Assembly: GCF_004799345.1 (NCBI RefSeq)
Contig: NZ_SSMC01000002.1
Span: forward strand, 682,001 to 746,000
Length of the DNA stretch: 64,000 nt
Source: Robertkochia marina
GTDB taxonomy: Bacteria; Bacteroidota; Bacteroidia; Flavobacteriales; Flavobacteriaceae
Reading direction: 5' to 3'
Positions within the stretch are counted from its first letter, which is position 1; the number at the start of each line of letters is the position of its first letter. This document shows, piece by piece, positions 51,004 to 60,216 of the stretch. Both the position numbers and the translations under genes were made by a program. The notes below the pieces were generated by a model. That model did no database searches. It worked only from the letters and a program-made list of their open reading frames with translations, and was not told the DNA's origin.

Positions 51004-53007
51004 TCAATAGGACAATAATGCATCGAGCACCGACTTTAATCGTTCGTTGGGTAGAAATTCATTTTCCAGGTTTCTGGCAAAAGGCACGGGTGTATCCAGA
51101 CTGCCTATTCTTTTTACAGGTGCATCCAGATATTCAAAACAATGATCTTGGATAGTAGCGGCCAATTCGGCTCCAAAGCCCATGAAAGCAGTGTCTTCCT
51201 GTAATATTAAAACCTTTCCGGTATGTTTTACCCATGTCATTATAGTATCCAGGTCAACGGGCTGTAATGTTCTGAGATCAATAAGGGCAACCTCATTATA
51301 CTGCTCATCGTTCAAAAGATCTAAAGCCCAGTGCACCCCTGCCCCATAGGTAATAATCACCGCCTGGCGGCCTTCTTTTAACACACTGGCTTTTCCGAGT
51401 GGGATCGTGTAATAACCTGCAGGCACTTCACCCTTGATGGTTCTATATAATGCTTTGTGCTCAAAGAACAGCACCGGGTTCGGGTCTTCAACAGCTGTGG
51501 CCAACAAACCTTTGGCATCATATGGAAAGGCCGGGTAAACCACTTTTAAGCCCGGGGTTTTCAAAAACCATGCTTCATTGGTTTGAGAGTGAAACGGTCC
51601 TGCCCCTACTCCGGCTCCACAAGGCATTCGCAAAACCACATCTGCCGGTTGCCCCCAACGGTAATGTACCTTAGCAAGATAATTTACAATGGGATTAAAG
51701 CCGGTAGAGACAAAGTCTGCGAACTGCATCTCCACCACAGATTTGATCTTTTTAATTGATAATCCCATGGCTGCAGAAACCACTACCGACTCGCAGATCG
51801 GGGTGTTTCTTACCCTGTCTCTTCCGAATTTTTCCAGGAATCCCTGGGTGATCTTAAAAACCCCACCGTATTCGGCTATATCCTGCCCCATAATAACCAT
51901 ATCCGGATGTTCTTCCATGGCCTGTTCCAGTCCTTGTGAAATAGCGTCTACCATACGTAATTCCTCCATAGGCCCTTTGGGCTCCTTTTCCTTATAATCG
52001 AAAGGAGCGTAAACATCTGCAAGTTCAGAATCCGGGTTCGCCTGCACCTGCTCTTCAGCAAAAGCCCTGGACAATCCTTCGTCGATCTCTTTTTTTAAAT
52101 CTGAAGTTAATTGTTCAACATGTTCCGGTTTCAAAACCCCCTCTTCGATCAAAAACTTTTCATAATTGGCTATGGGGTCTTTTTCTTCCCATTCTTTAAT
52201 AAGTTCCTTGGGTACATAGGCCACCCCGCTGGCTTCTTCGTGCCCTCTTCTTCTAAAGGTTTTAAACTCCAGTAAGACCGGCCGGGGGTTTTTCCTGAGA
52301 TCTTCTGCGAGAGATTTTACGGTCGTATATACTTCCAATATATTATTACCGTCTACGATCCTCGATTCCATACCATACCCCACCCCCCTGTCGGCAAGAT
52401 CTTTACAGTTGTATTGTTCGTTGGTTGGCGTAGACAATCCATACCCGTTATTTTCAATACAGAACAGCACGGGCAGGTTCCAAACCGATGCAAGATTCAG
52501 GGCTTCGTGAAAATCGCCTTCACTGGTACCCCCCTCCCCGGTAAAAACAGCTACCACCTCTTCCGATCCTTTCAGAAGCGACCCCAGCGCTAATCCACTG
52601 GCTACCCCCAGTTGAGGGCCCAGATGGGAGATCATGCCTACCAGGTGATGGTCATTACTGCCAAAATGAAAACTTCGGTCTCTGCCTTTGGTAAATCCTG
52701 ATAATTTACCCTGCCATTGGGCAAACAATCGGTACAGCGGAATGTTACGGGAAGTAAATACGCCGAGGTTACGATGCATTGGCAAAATGTATTCCTGCTC
52801 CTCAAGAGCCAGGGTTATCCCAACGGAAATAGCTTCCTGTCCGATACCACTGAACCATTTAGAGATCTTGCCTTGTCGAAGCAGGATAAGCATTTTTTCT
52901 TCGATCAACCTTGATCTGAGCATATTACCATAAAGGTCGCGCTGTACAGTTTCAGATACTTGTCTGTTATCGTAATCGATATTCATAATTTTTGGCAGTT
53001 CATTCAT
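51004..53007 (-). CDS. Fused 2-oxoacid dehydrogenase E1 (alpha plus beta)
   Basis: The protein of about 667 residues joins both E1 subunits. The alpha part (about 20-345) has the TPP/Mg site GEGGTSEGDFHEALN ... NNGYG. The beta part (about 350-667) starts EELRMVDAISQGLEQAMEEH, contains GQDIAEYGG, and ends with the transketolase C-terminal domain (VILQEDTAFMGFGAELAATI). It decarboxylates a branched-chain 2-oxoacid or pyruvate and acylates E2 lipoyl groups. No E2 or E3 gene is adjacent. Start: the ATG at 53007 or 52986; the longer frame from 53058 begins upstream of a -7 box (53026-53033) and is rejected. Confidence 0.88.
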   Translation of the reverse strand: MNELPKIMNIDYDNRQVSETVQRDLYGNMLRSRLIEEKMLILLRQGKISKWFSGIGQEAISVGITLALEEQEYILPMHRNLGVFTSRNIPLYRLFAQWQGKLSGFTKGRDRSFHFGSNDHHLVGMISHLGPQLGVASGLALGSLLKGSEEVVAVFTGEGGTSEGDFHEALNLASVWNLPVLFCIENNGYGLSTPTNEQYNCKDLADRGVGYGMESRIVDGNNILEVYTTVKSLAEDLRKNPRPVLLEFKTFRRRGHEEASGVAYVPKELIKEWEEKDPIANYEKFLIEEGVLKPEHVEQLTSDLKKEIDEGLSRAFAEEQVQANPDSELADVYAPFDYKEKEPKGPMEELRMVDAISQGLEQAMEEHPDMVIMGQDIAEYGGVFKITQGFLEKFGRDRVRNTPICESVVVSAAMGLSIKKIKSVVEMQFADFVSTGFNPIVNYLAKVHYRWGQPADVVLRMPCGAGVGAGPFHSQTNEAWFLKTPGLKVVYPAFPYDAKGLLATAVEDPNPVLFFEHKALYRTIKGEVPAGYYTIPLGKASVLKEGRQAVIITYGAGVHWALDLLNDEQYNEVALIDLRTLQPVDLDTIMTWVKHTGKVLILQEDTAFMGFGAELAATIQDHCFEYLDAPVKRIGSLDTPVPFARNLENEFLPNERLKSVLDALLSY

Positions 53008-53025
53008 CCGTGTAAGGGGTTTGCT

Positions 53026-53033
53026 CAAATTTA
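53026..53033 (-). promoter_or_regulatory. Candidate -7 box for E1 gene
   Basis: On the minus strand TAAATTTG fits TAnnTTTG, 18 bases before the ATG at 53007. Confidence 0.45.
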
Positions 53034-53109
53034 GAAAAAACGTGTACGTATACTTCATTCTACGGCGATTTTCTTACGTATGTTTCTGCATAAAGGTTTT
53101 GGAATTGTG

Positions 53110-53117
53110 TAAATTTG
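53110..53117 (+). promoter_or_regulatory. Candidate -7 box for 2OG-Fe(II) oxygenase gene
   Basis: TAAATTTG fits TAnnTTTG and lies 33 bases before the ATG at 53151. Confidence 0.45.
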
Positions 53118-53150
53118 CATGGATAAACTCATTTAAATAACTGTATTACA

Positions 53151-54101
53151 ATGAATAAGATACCAAGTGTTGACCTCCGGGAATTTCTTTCAGAGAACCC
53201 CGAAACGAAACAAAAATTTATAGATGAGATCGGTAAGGCATATGAGGAAATTGGTTTTGTGGCTCTTAAAGGACACTTTTTACCTGATGAGCTGGTAAAA
53301 GAGCTCTACGCACAGGTAAAACGCTTCTTTGACCTTTCTGAAGAGGTGAAAAAGAAATACGAGATAGAAGGACTTGGCGGGCAACGTGGTTACACCTCCT
53401 TTGGTAAAGAACACGCTAAGGGTCGTAAAGCCGGAGATCTTAAAGAATTCTGGCATTTCGGGCAATATGTGGAAGACGATGCGAGATTGGAAAAAGAATA
53501 TCCGCCCAATGTGATCGTAGAGGAAGTTCCTGAATTTAACGAAGTTGGTAAAAAAGCCTACAAGGCACTTGAAAAGACAGCACGATATGTATTGAGGGCC
53601 CTGGCACTCCATCTGGGCCTGGAAGAAACCTATTTTGACTCCTATATAAAAAACGGAAATTCCATCCTCAGGCCAATTCATTACCCTCCTATTACAGAAG
53701 AACCGGATGATGCTGTAAGAGCGGCTGCCCACGGAGATATTAACCTGATCACCCTGCTCATGGGAGCCCAGGGTCGGGGGTTACAGGTGCAGAACCATAA
53801 AGGAGAATGGATCGATGCCATTGCCGAACCCGATGAACTCATGATCAATGTTGGAGATATGCTGTCAAGGCACACCAACAACAGGCTCAAGTCAACCATC
53901 CACAGAGTTATAAATCCTCCGAGAGAATTATGGGGCAGTTCCCGGTATTCCATCCCGTTCTTCATGCACCCGGTAAGTGATATGCCGTTAAATGTTCTCG
54001 ACAATTGTATAGATGAAGATCATCCGAAACAATTTGAAGATATCACCGCCGGCGAATTTCTTCACGAAAGATTGGTCGACCTCGGACTGATTAAGAAATA
54101 A
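53151..54101 (+). CDS. Isopenicillin N synthase-like 2OG-Fe(II) oxygenase
   Basis: The 316-residue protein has the iron ligands H194 and D196 in AAHGDINLIT and H251 in KSTIHRVINPP, plus R265 and S267 of the RxS motif (SSRYSIPF) that binds 2-oxoglutarate. The N-terminal DIOX_N region (VDLREF ... GKAYEEIGFVALKGH) is typical of the isopenicillin N synthase/flavonol synthase family. It hydroxylates or oxidises an unknown substrate; no biosynthetic genes are adjacent. The SUI1 gene follows 23 bases downstream. Confidence 0.92.
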   Translation: MNKIPSVDLREFLSENPETKQKFIDEIGKAYEEIGFVALKGHFLPDELVKELYAQVKRFFDLSEEVKKKYEIEGLGGQRGYTSFGKEHAKGRKAGDLKEFWHFGQYVEDDARLEKEYPPNVIVEEVPEFNEVGKKAYKALEKTARYVLRALALHLGLEETYFDSYIKNGNSILRPIHYPPITEEPDDAVRAAAHGDINLITLLMGAQGRGLQVQNHKGEWIDAIAEPDELMINVGDMLSRHTNNRLKSTIHRVINPPRELWGSSRYSIPFFMHPVSDMPLNVLDNCIDEDHPKQFEDITAGEFLHERLVDLGLIKK

Positions 54102-54124
54102 TTATTTATAAACGTCTTAATGTT

Positions 54125-54451
54125 ATGGATTTACAGGATCAGTTAAAAAACCTGTTCCCTGATCACGATTTCAAGGAAGAAGCTGAAGAAAATAATGAAG
54201 AAGGTATCTGGATGCAGGAAGAGCCGCTTTTGTGTAAATATGTAAAACGAAAAGGCAAACCTGTTACCATCATTGAGGGATACACCGGGGCCGATGACGA
54301 TTTTAAGAAGCTCGCAAAAGAGATCAAGGTAACCCTAAGTGTTGGTGGCAGTTTTAAAAACGACCAAATTATCATTCAGGGTGATTATCGTGATAAAATA
54401 ATAGATATTCTTAAAGAAAAAGGCTTCAAAACAAAACGCGTTGGTGGTTAA
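54125..54451 (+). CDS. SUI1/eIF1-family translation factor (YciH-like)
   Basis: The 108-residue protein has an acidic N-terminus (about 1-28) and a SUI1 domain (about 38-105). The domain contains RKGKPVTIIEGYTG, LAKEIKVTLSVGGSFKNDQI and GDYRDKIIDILKEKGFKTK, the fold shared with eIF1 and E. coli YciH, which inhibits or checks 30S initiation complexes. It is close behind the oxygenase gene on the same strand and may be co-transcribed with it. Confidence 0.92.
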   Translation: MDLQDQLKNLFPDHDFKEEAEENNEEGIWMQEEPLLCKYVKRKGKPVTIIEGYTGADDDFKKLAKEIKVTLSVGGSFKNDQIIIQGDYRDKIIDILKEKGFKTKRVGG

Positions 54452-54515
54452 TATTCCTGTCATTTCTTGTTTATAAAAGTATTTTTATAAATTTATAGAA
54501 CCTAACTAACTAGAA

Positions 54516-55448
54516 ATGACTACACCACTACACATCACCAATGGGGATTCCATGACCGGATCCCTTATGAGACTTGAACTAAAAGGAGACATCATCACCT
54601 GGCGTGAAATGCTTTGTGAGGGAAAAACGACCATCGACGTGGGCAGTGAATCTTTCTGGCGGCAGCGTTTTGAATTTTTACATTCCCGTTACAAGGTTTC
54701 CAAGCAAAATTTCATAGACCTTACCTTAAAAGAGTATCGTAACCTTTGTAATCATAAAAAACAACAAGAGATCGTCCTTTGGTTTGAGGACGATCTTTTT
54801 TGTCAGGTCAATATGCTGGGGGTTTTGAGTTGGTTGCTTAAACAACGGCCATATGCAGATGTTTTCCTGGTATCCTTAAGTAAGACTGATACGAAAGGAG
54901 CACTAGTACCTTTAAGCCAACTCAGTGTTGATGAATTGAAGGAATGTTACTCCAACAAGGTTCTGCTTTCTACGGATGATATGGAATATGCCGACTTCAT
55001 CTGGCAATTATACTGTGAGAAGAATCCAATCAGACTTTACAATGCCGTTAAAAGGGAACGGGCTGCTTTTCCATACCTGAAAAAGGCCATTCACGCTCAT
55101 TGCAAAAGATTCCCTTCAGTGCAAAACGGACTTAACTTTCTGGAAAACCAAATGCTTCGCATTGCTACAGAAGAACGACCGGCGTCACGGGAGCAGCTCA
55201 TCGGGTCTATTTTGATGAACCAGGAAAATTACGGGTATGGCGATCAGCAATATTACAGGATGTCTAAACGCCTTCGCCCCTTGTTTAAATCTCTTAACCC
55301 GGTATTACTAAACAGTAAAGGCATGGCTGTTCTTGAGGGCGATACTAATTTTTATCCTGTTTTAAGAAATGACAATGATTATTTGGGAGGCGCTCCCAAG
55401 TACTCGTTCCTTTACTACGAGGAAAATGATCAATTACTAAAACTCTGA
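54516..55448 (+). CDS. DUF1835-domain protein
   Basis: The 310-residue protein matches the DUF1835 family: TTPLHITNGDSMTGSLMRL at the N-terminus, then GDIITWREMLCEGKT and VLWFEDDLFCQVNMLGVLSW. A C-terminal part of about 100 residues contains many aromatic and basic residues (MSKRLRPLFKSLNP). No signal peptide or membrane helix is seen, so it is cytoplasmic. The biochemical function is unknown. Its stop precedes the next gene's start by only four bases. Confidence 0.85.
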   Translation: MTTPLHITNGDSMTGSLMRLELKGDIITWREMLCEGKTTIDVGSESFWRQRFEFLHSRYKVSKQNFIDLTLKEYRNLCNHKKQQEIVLWFEDDLFCQVNMLGVLSWLLKQRPYADVFLVSLSKTDTKGALVPLSQLSVDELKECYSNKVLLSTDDMEYADFIWQLYCEKNPIRLYNAVKRERAAFPYLKKAIHAHCKRFPSVQNGLNFLENQMLRIATEERPASREQLIGSILMNQENYGYGDQQYYRMSKRLRPLFKSLNPVLLNSKGMAVLEGDTNFYPVLRNDNDYLGGAPKYSFLYYEENDQLLKL

Positions 55449-55452
55449 AAAC

Positions 55453-56337
55453 TTGATCCCATCGTCCGAACTCATATTGAATGCAGATGGCAGTATTTAT
55501 CACCTGGCTTTGTTGCCTGATGAGATCGGAAAGACCATCATCACCGTGGGCGATCCGGGAAGGGTTAAAATGGTATCTCAATATTTTGATGAGATCCTGG
55601 TAAAGCGTGAAAAAAGGGAATTTTTTACTCATACCGGCAGGTATAAGGGGAAAAAGATCACCGTGATTTCTACCGGGATCGGAACCGATAATATTGACAT
55701 CGTTTTTAATGAACTGGATGCCCTGGCAAACGTTGACCTTAAGAAACGTGAGATTTATCCCGAATTAACCCGACTCAACTTTATTCGTATTGGAACTTCC
55801 GGTTCTCTGCGCAAAGAGATCCCTGTTGACAGCTTCCTGCTCAGTGAGTACGGAGTTGGCCTTGATAATCTTTTGCATTTTTACAAGGCCGACCACATTC
55901 TGAAGCATGATATGGGCCAGGCCCTGGCAAATCACATGTCATGGTCGCCATTTCACAGCCGTCCTTATGTGGTGAAGGCAGATCAGGAGTTGCTGGATGT
56001 ATTTCACTCTGAAAAAATGCACCTTGGTGTTACTGCTACCAACTCTGGATTTTACGGACCTCAGGGACGTCAGTTGCGAATTCAGGTGAACGATCCTGAA
56101 CAGAATGATAAGCTTTATCATTTTGAATATCAAGGCCTTCGCATTACCAACCTGGAAATGGAAACCGCCGGAATCTATGGATTAGCTGCCTTAATGGGGC
56201 ATCGCAGTATTTCCTTGAATTGCATTTTAGCCAACAGGGAAAGTGGTACTTTTTCCAGCCGGGGAAAACAGAAGATCGATGAACTGATTCTGTATACACT
56301 TGACAAGATCGCGCATTCCGATCTTTTTGACGTCTAG
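55453..56337 (+). CDS. Uridine phosphorylase-like nucleoside phosphorylase (TTG start)
   Basis: The 294-residue protein belongs to the PNP/UDP family: ITVGDPGRVKMVSQYFDEI binds phosphate, and TVISTGIGTDNIDIVFNEL and TNLEMETAGIYGLAALMG (the ribose-binding MExxG pattern) are also present. It releases base plus ribose-1-phosphate in pyrimidine salvage. No ATG suits the start; TTG at 55453, four bases after the DUF1835 stop, gives IPSSELILNADGSIYHLALL, which I recall as the conserved N-terminal region of flavobacterial homologues. The close spacing indicates an operon. Confidence 0.86.
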   Translation: MIPSSELILNADGSIYHLALLPDEIGKTIITVGDPGRVKMVSQYFDEILVKREKREFFTHTGRYKGKKITVISTGIGTDNIDIVFNELDALANVDLKKREIYPELTRLNFIRIGTSGSLRKEIPVDSFLLSEYGVGLDNLLHFYKADHILKHDMGQALANHMSWSPFHSRPYVVKADQELLDVFHSEKMHLGVTATNSGFYGPQGRQLRIQVNDPEQNDKLYHFEYQGLRITNLEMETAGIYGLAALMGHRSISLNCILANRESGTFSSRGKQKIDELILYTLDKIAHSDLFDV

Positions 56338-56416
56338 ACAGGTTATTTAAGGGCTAAATAGTTCCATATATTGAAATTCCATCTTACTTTTAGATAGGTT
56401 TTAAACAGATGGTGTT

Positions 56417-57268
56417 GTGAAAGAGATCAAGATCGTTGGAGTCCCCGAACATTTTAACCTCCCATGGCATCTGGCTCTGGAAGAAGGTGTTTTTGCAGAT
56501 CGAGGCATCGAACTACTTTGGGAAGATGTTCCTGAAGGAACGGGACGGATGTGTGAGATGCTAAGAAACGGTGAAACCGATCTGGCCATTATTCTTACCG
56601 AAGGAATTGTAAAAGATATCATTGGAGGCAATCCCTCCAGCATAATTCAGGAGTTTATAGCCTCTCCCCTATATTGGGGCATTCACGTAGATGCCCACAG
56701 CGCTTTCAGAGAACTTTCAGACCTGGAAAATAAAACTGCAGCCATCAGCAGGTATGGCAGCGGAAGTCATTTAATGGCTTATATCAATGCAGATAATGCG
56801 GGCTGGGACCCTAAAAAGTTAAAATTTCATGTGGTCAATACCATTCATGGAGCCGTTGAAGCTTTAGCAGATGGGAAAGCAGATTATTTCATGTGGGAAC
56901 ATTTCACCACCAAACCCCTGGTGGACGAGGGTACTTTCCGACGGTTAGGAGACTGCCCTACTCCCTGGCCCTGTTTTGTGATCGCAGCAAGTAATCACAT
57001 TCTTCAAAAGGAACCTTCCGCGGTGAAACATATACTTGAAGTGATAAACTCTATTACCTTAGATTTCAGAGACATACCAAGTATTGACCGAATGCTTTCA
57101 AATCGTTACGAACAAAATCTGGATGACATAAGAGAGTGGTTAGGGTTGACAAGCTGGAGCCAGGAACAGATCGATGCAGATGTGATCAAAAATGTACAGG
57201 AACAGCTTTTAAAATTGAATATTATAGAAAAGACCCTGCCTTACACTGAACTCACTACCAATCTATAG
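56417..57268 (+). CDS. Substrate-binding-protein-like protein without signal peptide
   Basis: The 283-residue protein has the periplasmic-binding fold of the NMT1/THI5 or SBP type: MKEIKIVGVPEHFNLPWHLA, VFADRGIELLWEDVPEG, DLAIILTEGIVKDIIGG, ISRYGSGSHLMAYINADNAG and ADYFMWEHFTTKPLVDEG. The start is GTG at 56417. There is no signal peptide and no ABC permease or ATPase nearby, so it appears to be a free cytoplasmic ligand-binding protein or an enzyme built on that fold. The 3' end overlaps the convergent ung gene by 14 bases. Confidence 0.75.
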   Translation: MKEIKIVGVPEHFNLPWHLALEEGVFADRGIELLWEDVPEGTGRMCEMLRNGETDLAIILTEGIVKDIIGGNPSSIIQEFIASPLYWGIHVDAHSAFRELSDLENKTAAISRYGSGSHLMAYINADNAGWDPKKLKFHVVNTIHGAVEALADGKADYFMWEHFTTKPLVDEGTFRRLGDCPTPWPCFVIAASNHILQKEPSAVKHILEVINSITLDFRDIPSIDRMLSNRYEQNLDDIREWLGLTSWSQEQIDADVIKNVQEQLLKLNIIEKTLPYTELTTNL

Positions 57269-57920
57269 GTTCTTTACCGAGTTTTTTTAAGATCTGATTA
57301 CAGGAAGAAAAGTGCTGATTACCAAACCAGTATCCTCGGTTAGCGCTTAAAGGCGATGGATGTCCCGATTTGAGAACATGATGGTTTTTTGTATTGATCA
57401 GTTTCTCTTTCTTCTTCGCGTATCCGCCCCACAACATAAACACAATGTCACTGAAATTCCCTGAAACGGTTCCTATAACGCGGTCTGTGAACTGCTCCCA
57501 ACCCTGCCCCTGATGACTTCCGGCTTCTGACTCCCTTACAGTAAGAGTAGCATTCAGCAACAGTACTCCTTGCCGGGCCCAATGACTGAGGTCACCTGAT
57601 TCAGGAACAGCCTTCCCCAGGTCTTGTTGCATTTCTTTAAAGATATTCGCTAACGATGGCGGGTGTGGCACTCCGGGGTTCACCGAAAAACAAAGGCCGT
57701 TTGCCTGCCCTTGCCCATGATAAGGGTCCTGTCCGATAATAACAACCTTTACACTGCCGGGATCACAAAGTGACAATGCCCGAAAGATCTGATCTTTTGG
57801 CGGGTAACATTGGTAGAGCTCGTATTCCCGTTTTACATAGTCTTGTAAACGGTTAAAATAATCAGATTCAACCTGGTCTTTCAGATAAGGGCTCCAGGCT
57901 TCGGGCAGATTTTTGAGCAT
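57255..57920 (-). CDS. ung: Uracil-DNA glycosylase
   Basis: The 221-residue family 1 UDG has the water-activating Asp65 in GQDPYHGQGQANGLCFS, the uracil-recognition LLLNATLTV and the DNA-intercalating loop GHPSPLSANRG with catalytic His. It excises uracil from DNA for base-excision repair. The length is typical. It is monocistronic; its last 14 bases overlap the convergent upstream gene. Confidence 0.97.
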   Translation of the reverse strand: MLKNLPEAWSPYLKDQVESDYFNRLQDYVKREYELYQCYPPKDQIFRALSLCDPGSVKVVIIGQDPYHGQGQANGLCFSVNPGVPHPPSLANIFKEMQQDLGKAVPESGDLSHWARQGVLLLNATLTVRESEAGSHQGQGWEQFTDRVIGTVSGNFSDIVFMLWGGYAKKKEKLINTKNHHVLKSGHPSPLSANRGYWFGNQHFSSCNQILKKLGKEPIDW

Positions 57921-57989
57921 ACTTCAAATTGATATTTAGACAGGCATATCATCAAGAATGCCTTAAAATGCAGCATAAGTTATGTAAAT

Positions 57990-58018
57990 TTGTGCGGCTT
58001 GAAAAGCGACTATCTTTG
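57990..58018 (+). promoter_or_regulatory. Consensus promoter abutting mutS2 start
   Basis: TTG at 57990-57992, an 18-base spacer and TATCTTTG at 58011-58018, a full match to TTG-N(17-23)-TAnnTTTG. It ends two bases before the mutS2 ATG. An alternative -7 box, TAAATTTG, lies at 57985-57992 and would give a normal leader of about 28 bases. Confidence 0.5.
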
Positions 58019-58020
58019 CT

Positions 58021-60198
58021 ATGAATAAAATAAGTGACAAAACATTAAATGACCTCGAACTTCATAAAGTTCTTTCTCAGGTCGCCGAATATTGCACCAC
58101 TGCCCCCGGAAAGGCCAAGGCCCTGAAGGTGGCTCCCTATCGCACAGAAGACACCATACTAACGGCGCTCAGGCAAACCCATGAGTACCTGGCTTCTTAC
58201 GATAATAACAATAAGATACCGAATCATTATTTTGACCCTATAGACGAGGAGCTGAAAATGCTGAAAATCGAAAACAGTGTTTTAGAGGTTGAAAGTTTCA
58301 GGAAGATCGGTAACCTCTCAGTTACTGTAAATGAGCATTTAAAGTTTTTTGGCAAGTTTGAAGAGTATTACCCCAACCTCGCTAACGCCTGTAAGCATAT
58401 GGAGCTAACCACCTTGTTTGCAGACGAAGTAGGAAGAGTTATTGACAGATTTGGTGATATTAAAGACGATGCTTCAGACGCTTTATATCACATAAGAAAG
58501 GCTATTGGCCTGGTGAGAGGTAAGATCAATCAAAGTTTCGGGTCGGCACTTTCCACCTATGCTTCTTCAGGCTTTTTAGATGACATCAGGGAAAGTGTTA
58601 TTGACAACAGAAGAGTCCTTGCGGTAAAGTCAATGTACCGTAAAAAGGTAAAGGGCAGCATCATGGGGCACTCAAAGACCGGCAGCATCGTTTATATGGA
58701 ACCTGAGGCCACCCAGCAATACAACCGGGAGCTCAACAACCTGGAATACGAAGAAAAGGAAGAAATTCAACGCATCCTCAAGGAACTCACCGATATTATC
58801 AGGCCTTTCTCTCCCTTGTTACACGACTATCAAAGCTTTCTATCTCTGATGGACCTGGTAGCTGCAAAGGCAAAATACGCCCATGAGATCAATGCTGTAC
58901 TGCCCGAGATCACAAAAGAAAAGCGTTTGTTTTTCAGAGATGCTTATCACCCTTTACTTTTGGTGACGAATAAAAAGGATAATAAACCTACCTATCCTCA
59001 ATCGGTAACCCTGGAAACCGATAACAGGATCATAGTGATCTCCGGGCCTAATGCCGGGGGTAAGAGTATTACCCTAAAGACGGTTGGCTTGCTTCAGTTA
59101 ATGTTGCAATGTGGTATTCTTATTCCTGTACACGAGCGCAGCAGCACCTGTTTATTTGATCGAATTCTTACCGATATCGGCGACAATCAGTCCATCGAAA
59201 ATCATCTCAGCACTTATAGTTACCGGTTAAAGAACATGAACTACTTTCTTAAGAAATGTAATGACCGTACCTTGTTCCTGATCGATGAATTTGGAACCGG
59301 GAGTGACCCGGAATTAGGGGGTGCCCTGGCAGAAACTTTTCTGGAAGTTTTTTATGAAAGAGAGGCTTTTGGTATTATTACCACCCATTATGCCAACCTT
59401 AAAATATTGGCGAACGAATTACCCCATGCCATGAATGCCAATATGATGTTTGACCGAAGTACGCTCGAACCTGTTTTCCAACTGGTATTGGGTGAGGCGG
59501 GAAGCTCTTTCACGTTTGAAGTAGCACAAAAGAACGGGATCCCTTACAGCCTGATCAATCGGGCCAAGAAAAAGATCGAACGCGGGAAGGTCCGGTTTGA
59601 TGCCACCATTGCAAAACTTCAAAAAGAACGCAGCAAAGTAGCTAAAACTTCCAGTTCTCTTAAAGAAGAAGAGATCAAAACAAGAGAGGAAACCAAGCGC
59701 CTTGAACAATTAAACAGCAAATTAAAGATCAAACTTGAGCGATATCAGGAGATGTTTGACCACAATCAACGTATGATCTATTTAGGAAATAAGATCAATG
59801 AGATCGCTGAAAAGTATTTTATCAATAAAAAGAAACGTCCGCTTATTTCTGAGTTTCTGAAAATTGTGGAAACCGAGAATTCCAAGCGTAAACAAGCCTC
59901 AGCTGCCAAAAAAAGAGCCGAACGCCAGGAACGGGAAAAAGTTGCAAAAGAACTTGAAGCCAAGGTAGCCGTTATACGAAAGAAGAAGAAAGAAGAAAAA
60001 AAGAAAGACTCGGTCATCGAGAAACCTAAACCAAGCCCCCTCCTAAAAGTAGGTGATCGGGTACGGCTTGAAGACGGGAAGGCTGTGGGAAGCATTGATG
60101 CCATAGAAAAGAACAAAGCCATTGTAAATTACGGGATGTTCACCACCTCTGTTGCCCTCGAAAAACTGGAGCTGGTGCAGGCCGCCAAGCGAAAATAA
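58021..60198 (+). CDS. mutS2: MutS2-family protein without Smr domain
   Basis: The 725-residue protein has the MutS2 N-terminal clamp region (TLNDLELHKVLSQVAEYC) and the ABC-type ATPase with Walker A VISGPNAGGKSITLKT, Walker B TLFLIDEFGTGSDPELGGAL and TTHYANLK. A long, highly charged coiled coil (about 510-665) and a short C-terminal beta segment (RVRLEDGKAVGSIDAI) follow. The C-terminal Smr nuclease domain of B. subtilis MutS2 is missing. MutS2 proteins suppress homologous recombination or rescue collided ribosomes; which applies here is open. Confidence 0.92.
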   Translation: MNKISDKTLNDLELHKVLSQVAEYCTTAPGKAKALKVAPYRTEDTILTALRQTHEYLASYDNNNKIPNHYFDPIDEELKMLKIENSVLEVESFRKIGNLSVTVNEHLKFFGKFEEYYPNLANACKHMELTTLFADEVGRVIDRFGDIKDDASDALYHIRKAIGLVRGKINQSFGSALSTYASSGFLDDIRESVIDNRRVLAVKSMYRKKVKGSIMGHSKTGSIVYMEPEATQQYNRELNNLEYEEKEEIQRILKELTDIIRPFSPLLHDYQSFLSLMDLVAAKAKYAHEINAVLPEITKEKRLFFRDAYHPLLLVTNKKDNKPTYPQSVTLETDNRIIVISGPNAGGKSITLKTVGLLQLMLQCGILIPVHERSSTCLFDRILTDIGDNQSIENHLSTYSYRLKNMNYFLKKCNDRTLFLIDEFGTGSDPELGGALAETFLEVFYEREAFGIITTHYANLKILANELPHAMNANMMFDRSTLEPVFQLVLGEAGSSFTFEVAQKNGIPYSLINRAKKKIERGKVRFDATIAKLQKERSKVAKTSSSLKEEEIKTREETKRLEQLNSKLKIKLERYQEMFDHNQRMIYLGNKINEIAEKYFINKKKRPLISEFLKIVETENSKRKQASAAKKRAERQEREKVAKELEAKVAVIRKKKKEEKKKDSVIEKPKPSPLLKVGDRVRLEDGKAVGSIDAIEKNKAIVNYGMFTTSVALEKLELVQAAKRK

Positions 60199-60216
60199 AA
60201 TACCTATATTTATCCT

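Noticed and set aside
53008-53058. N-terminal extension of the E1 protein
   Set aside because: It includes the candidate -7 box of the gene and has no E1-like sequence.
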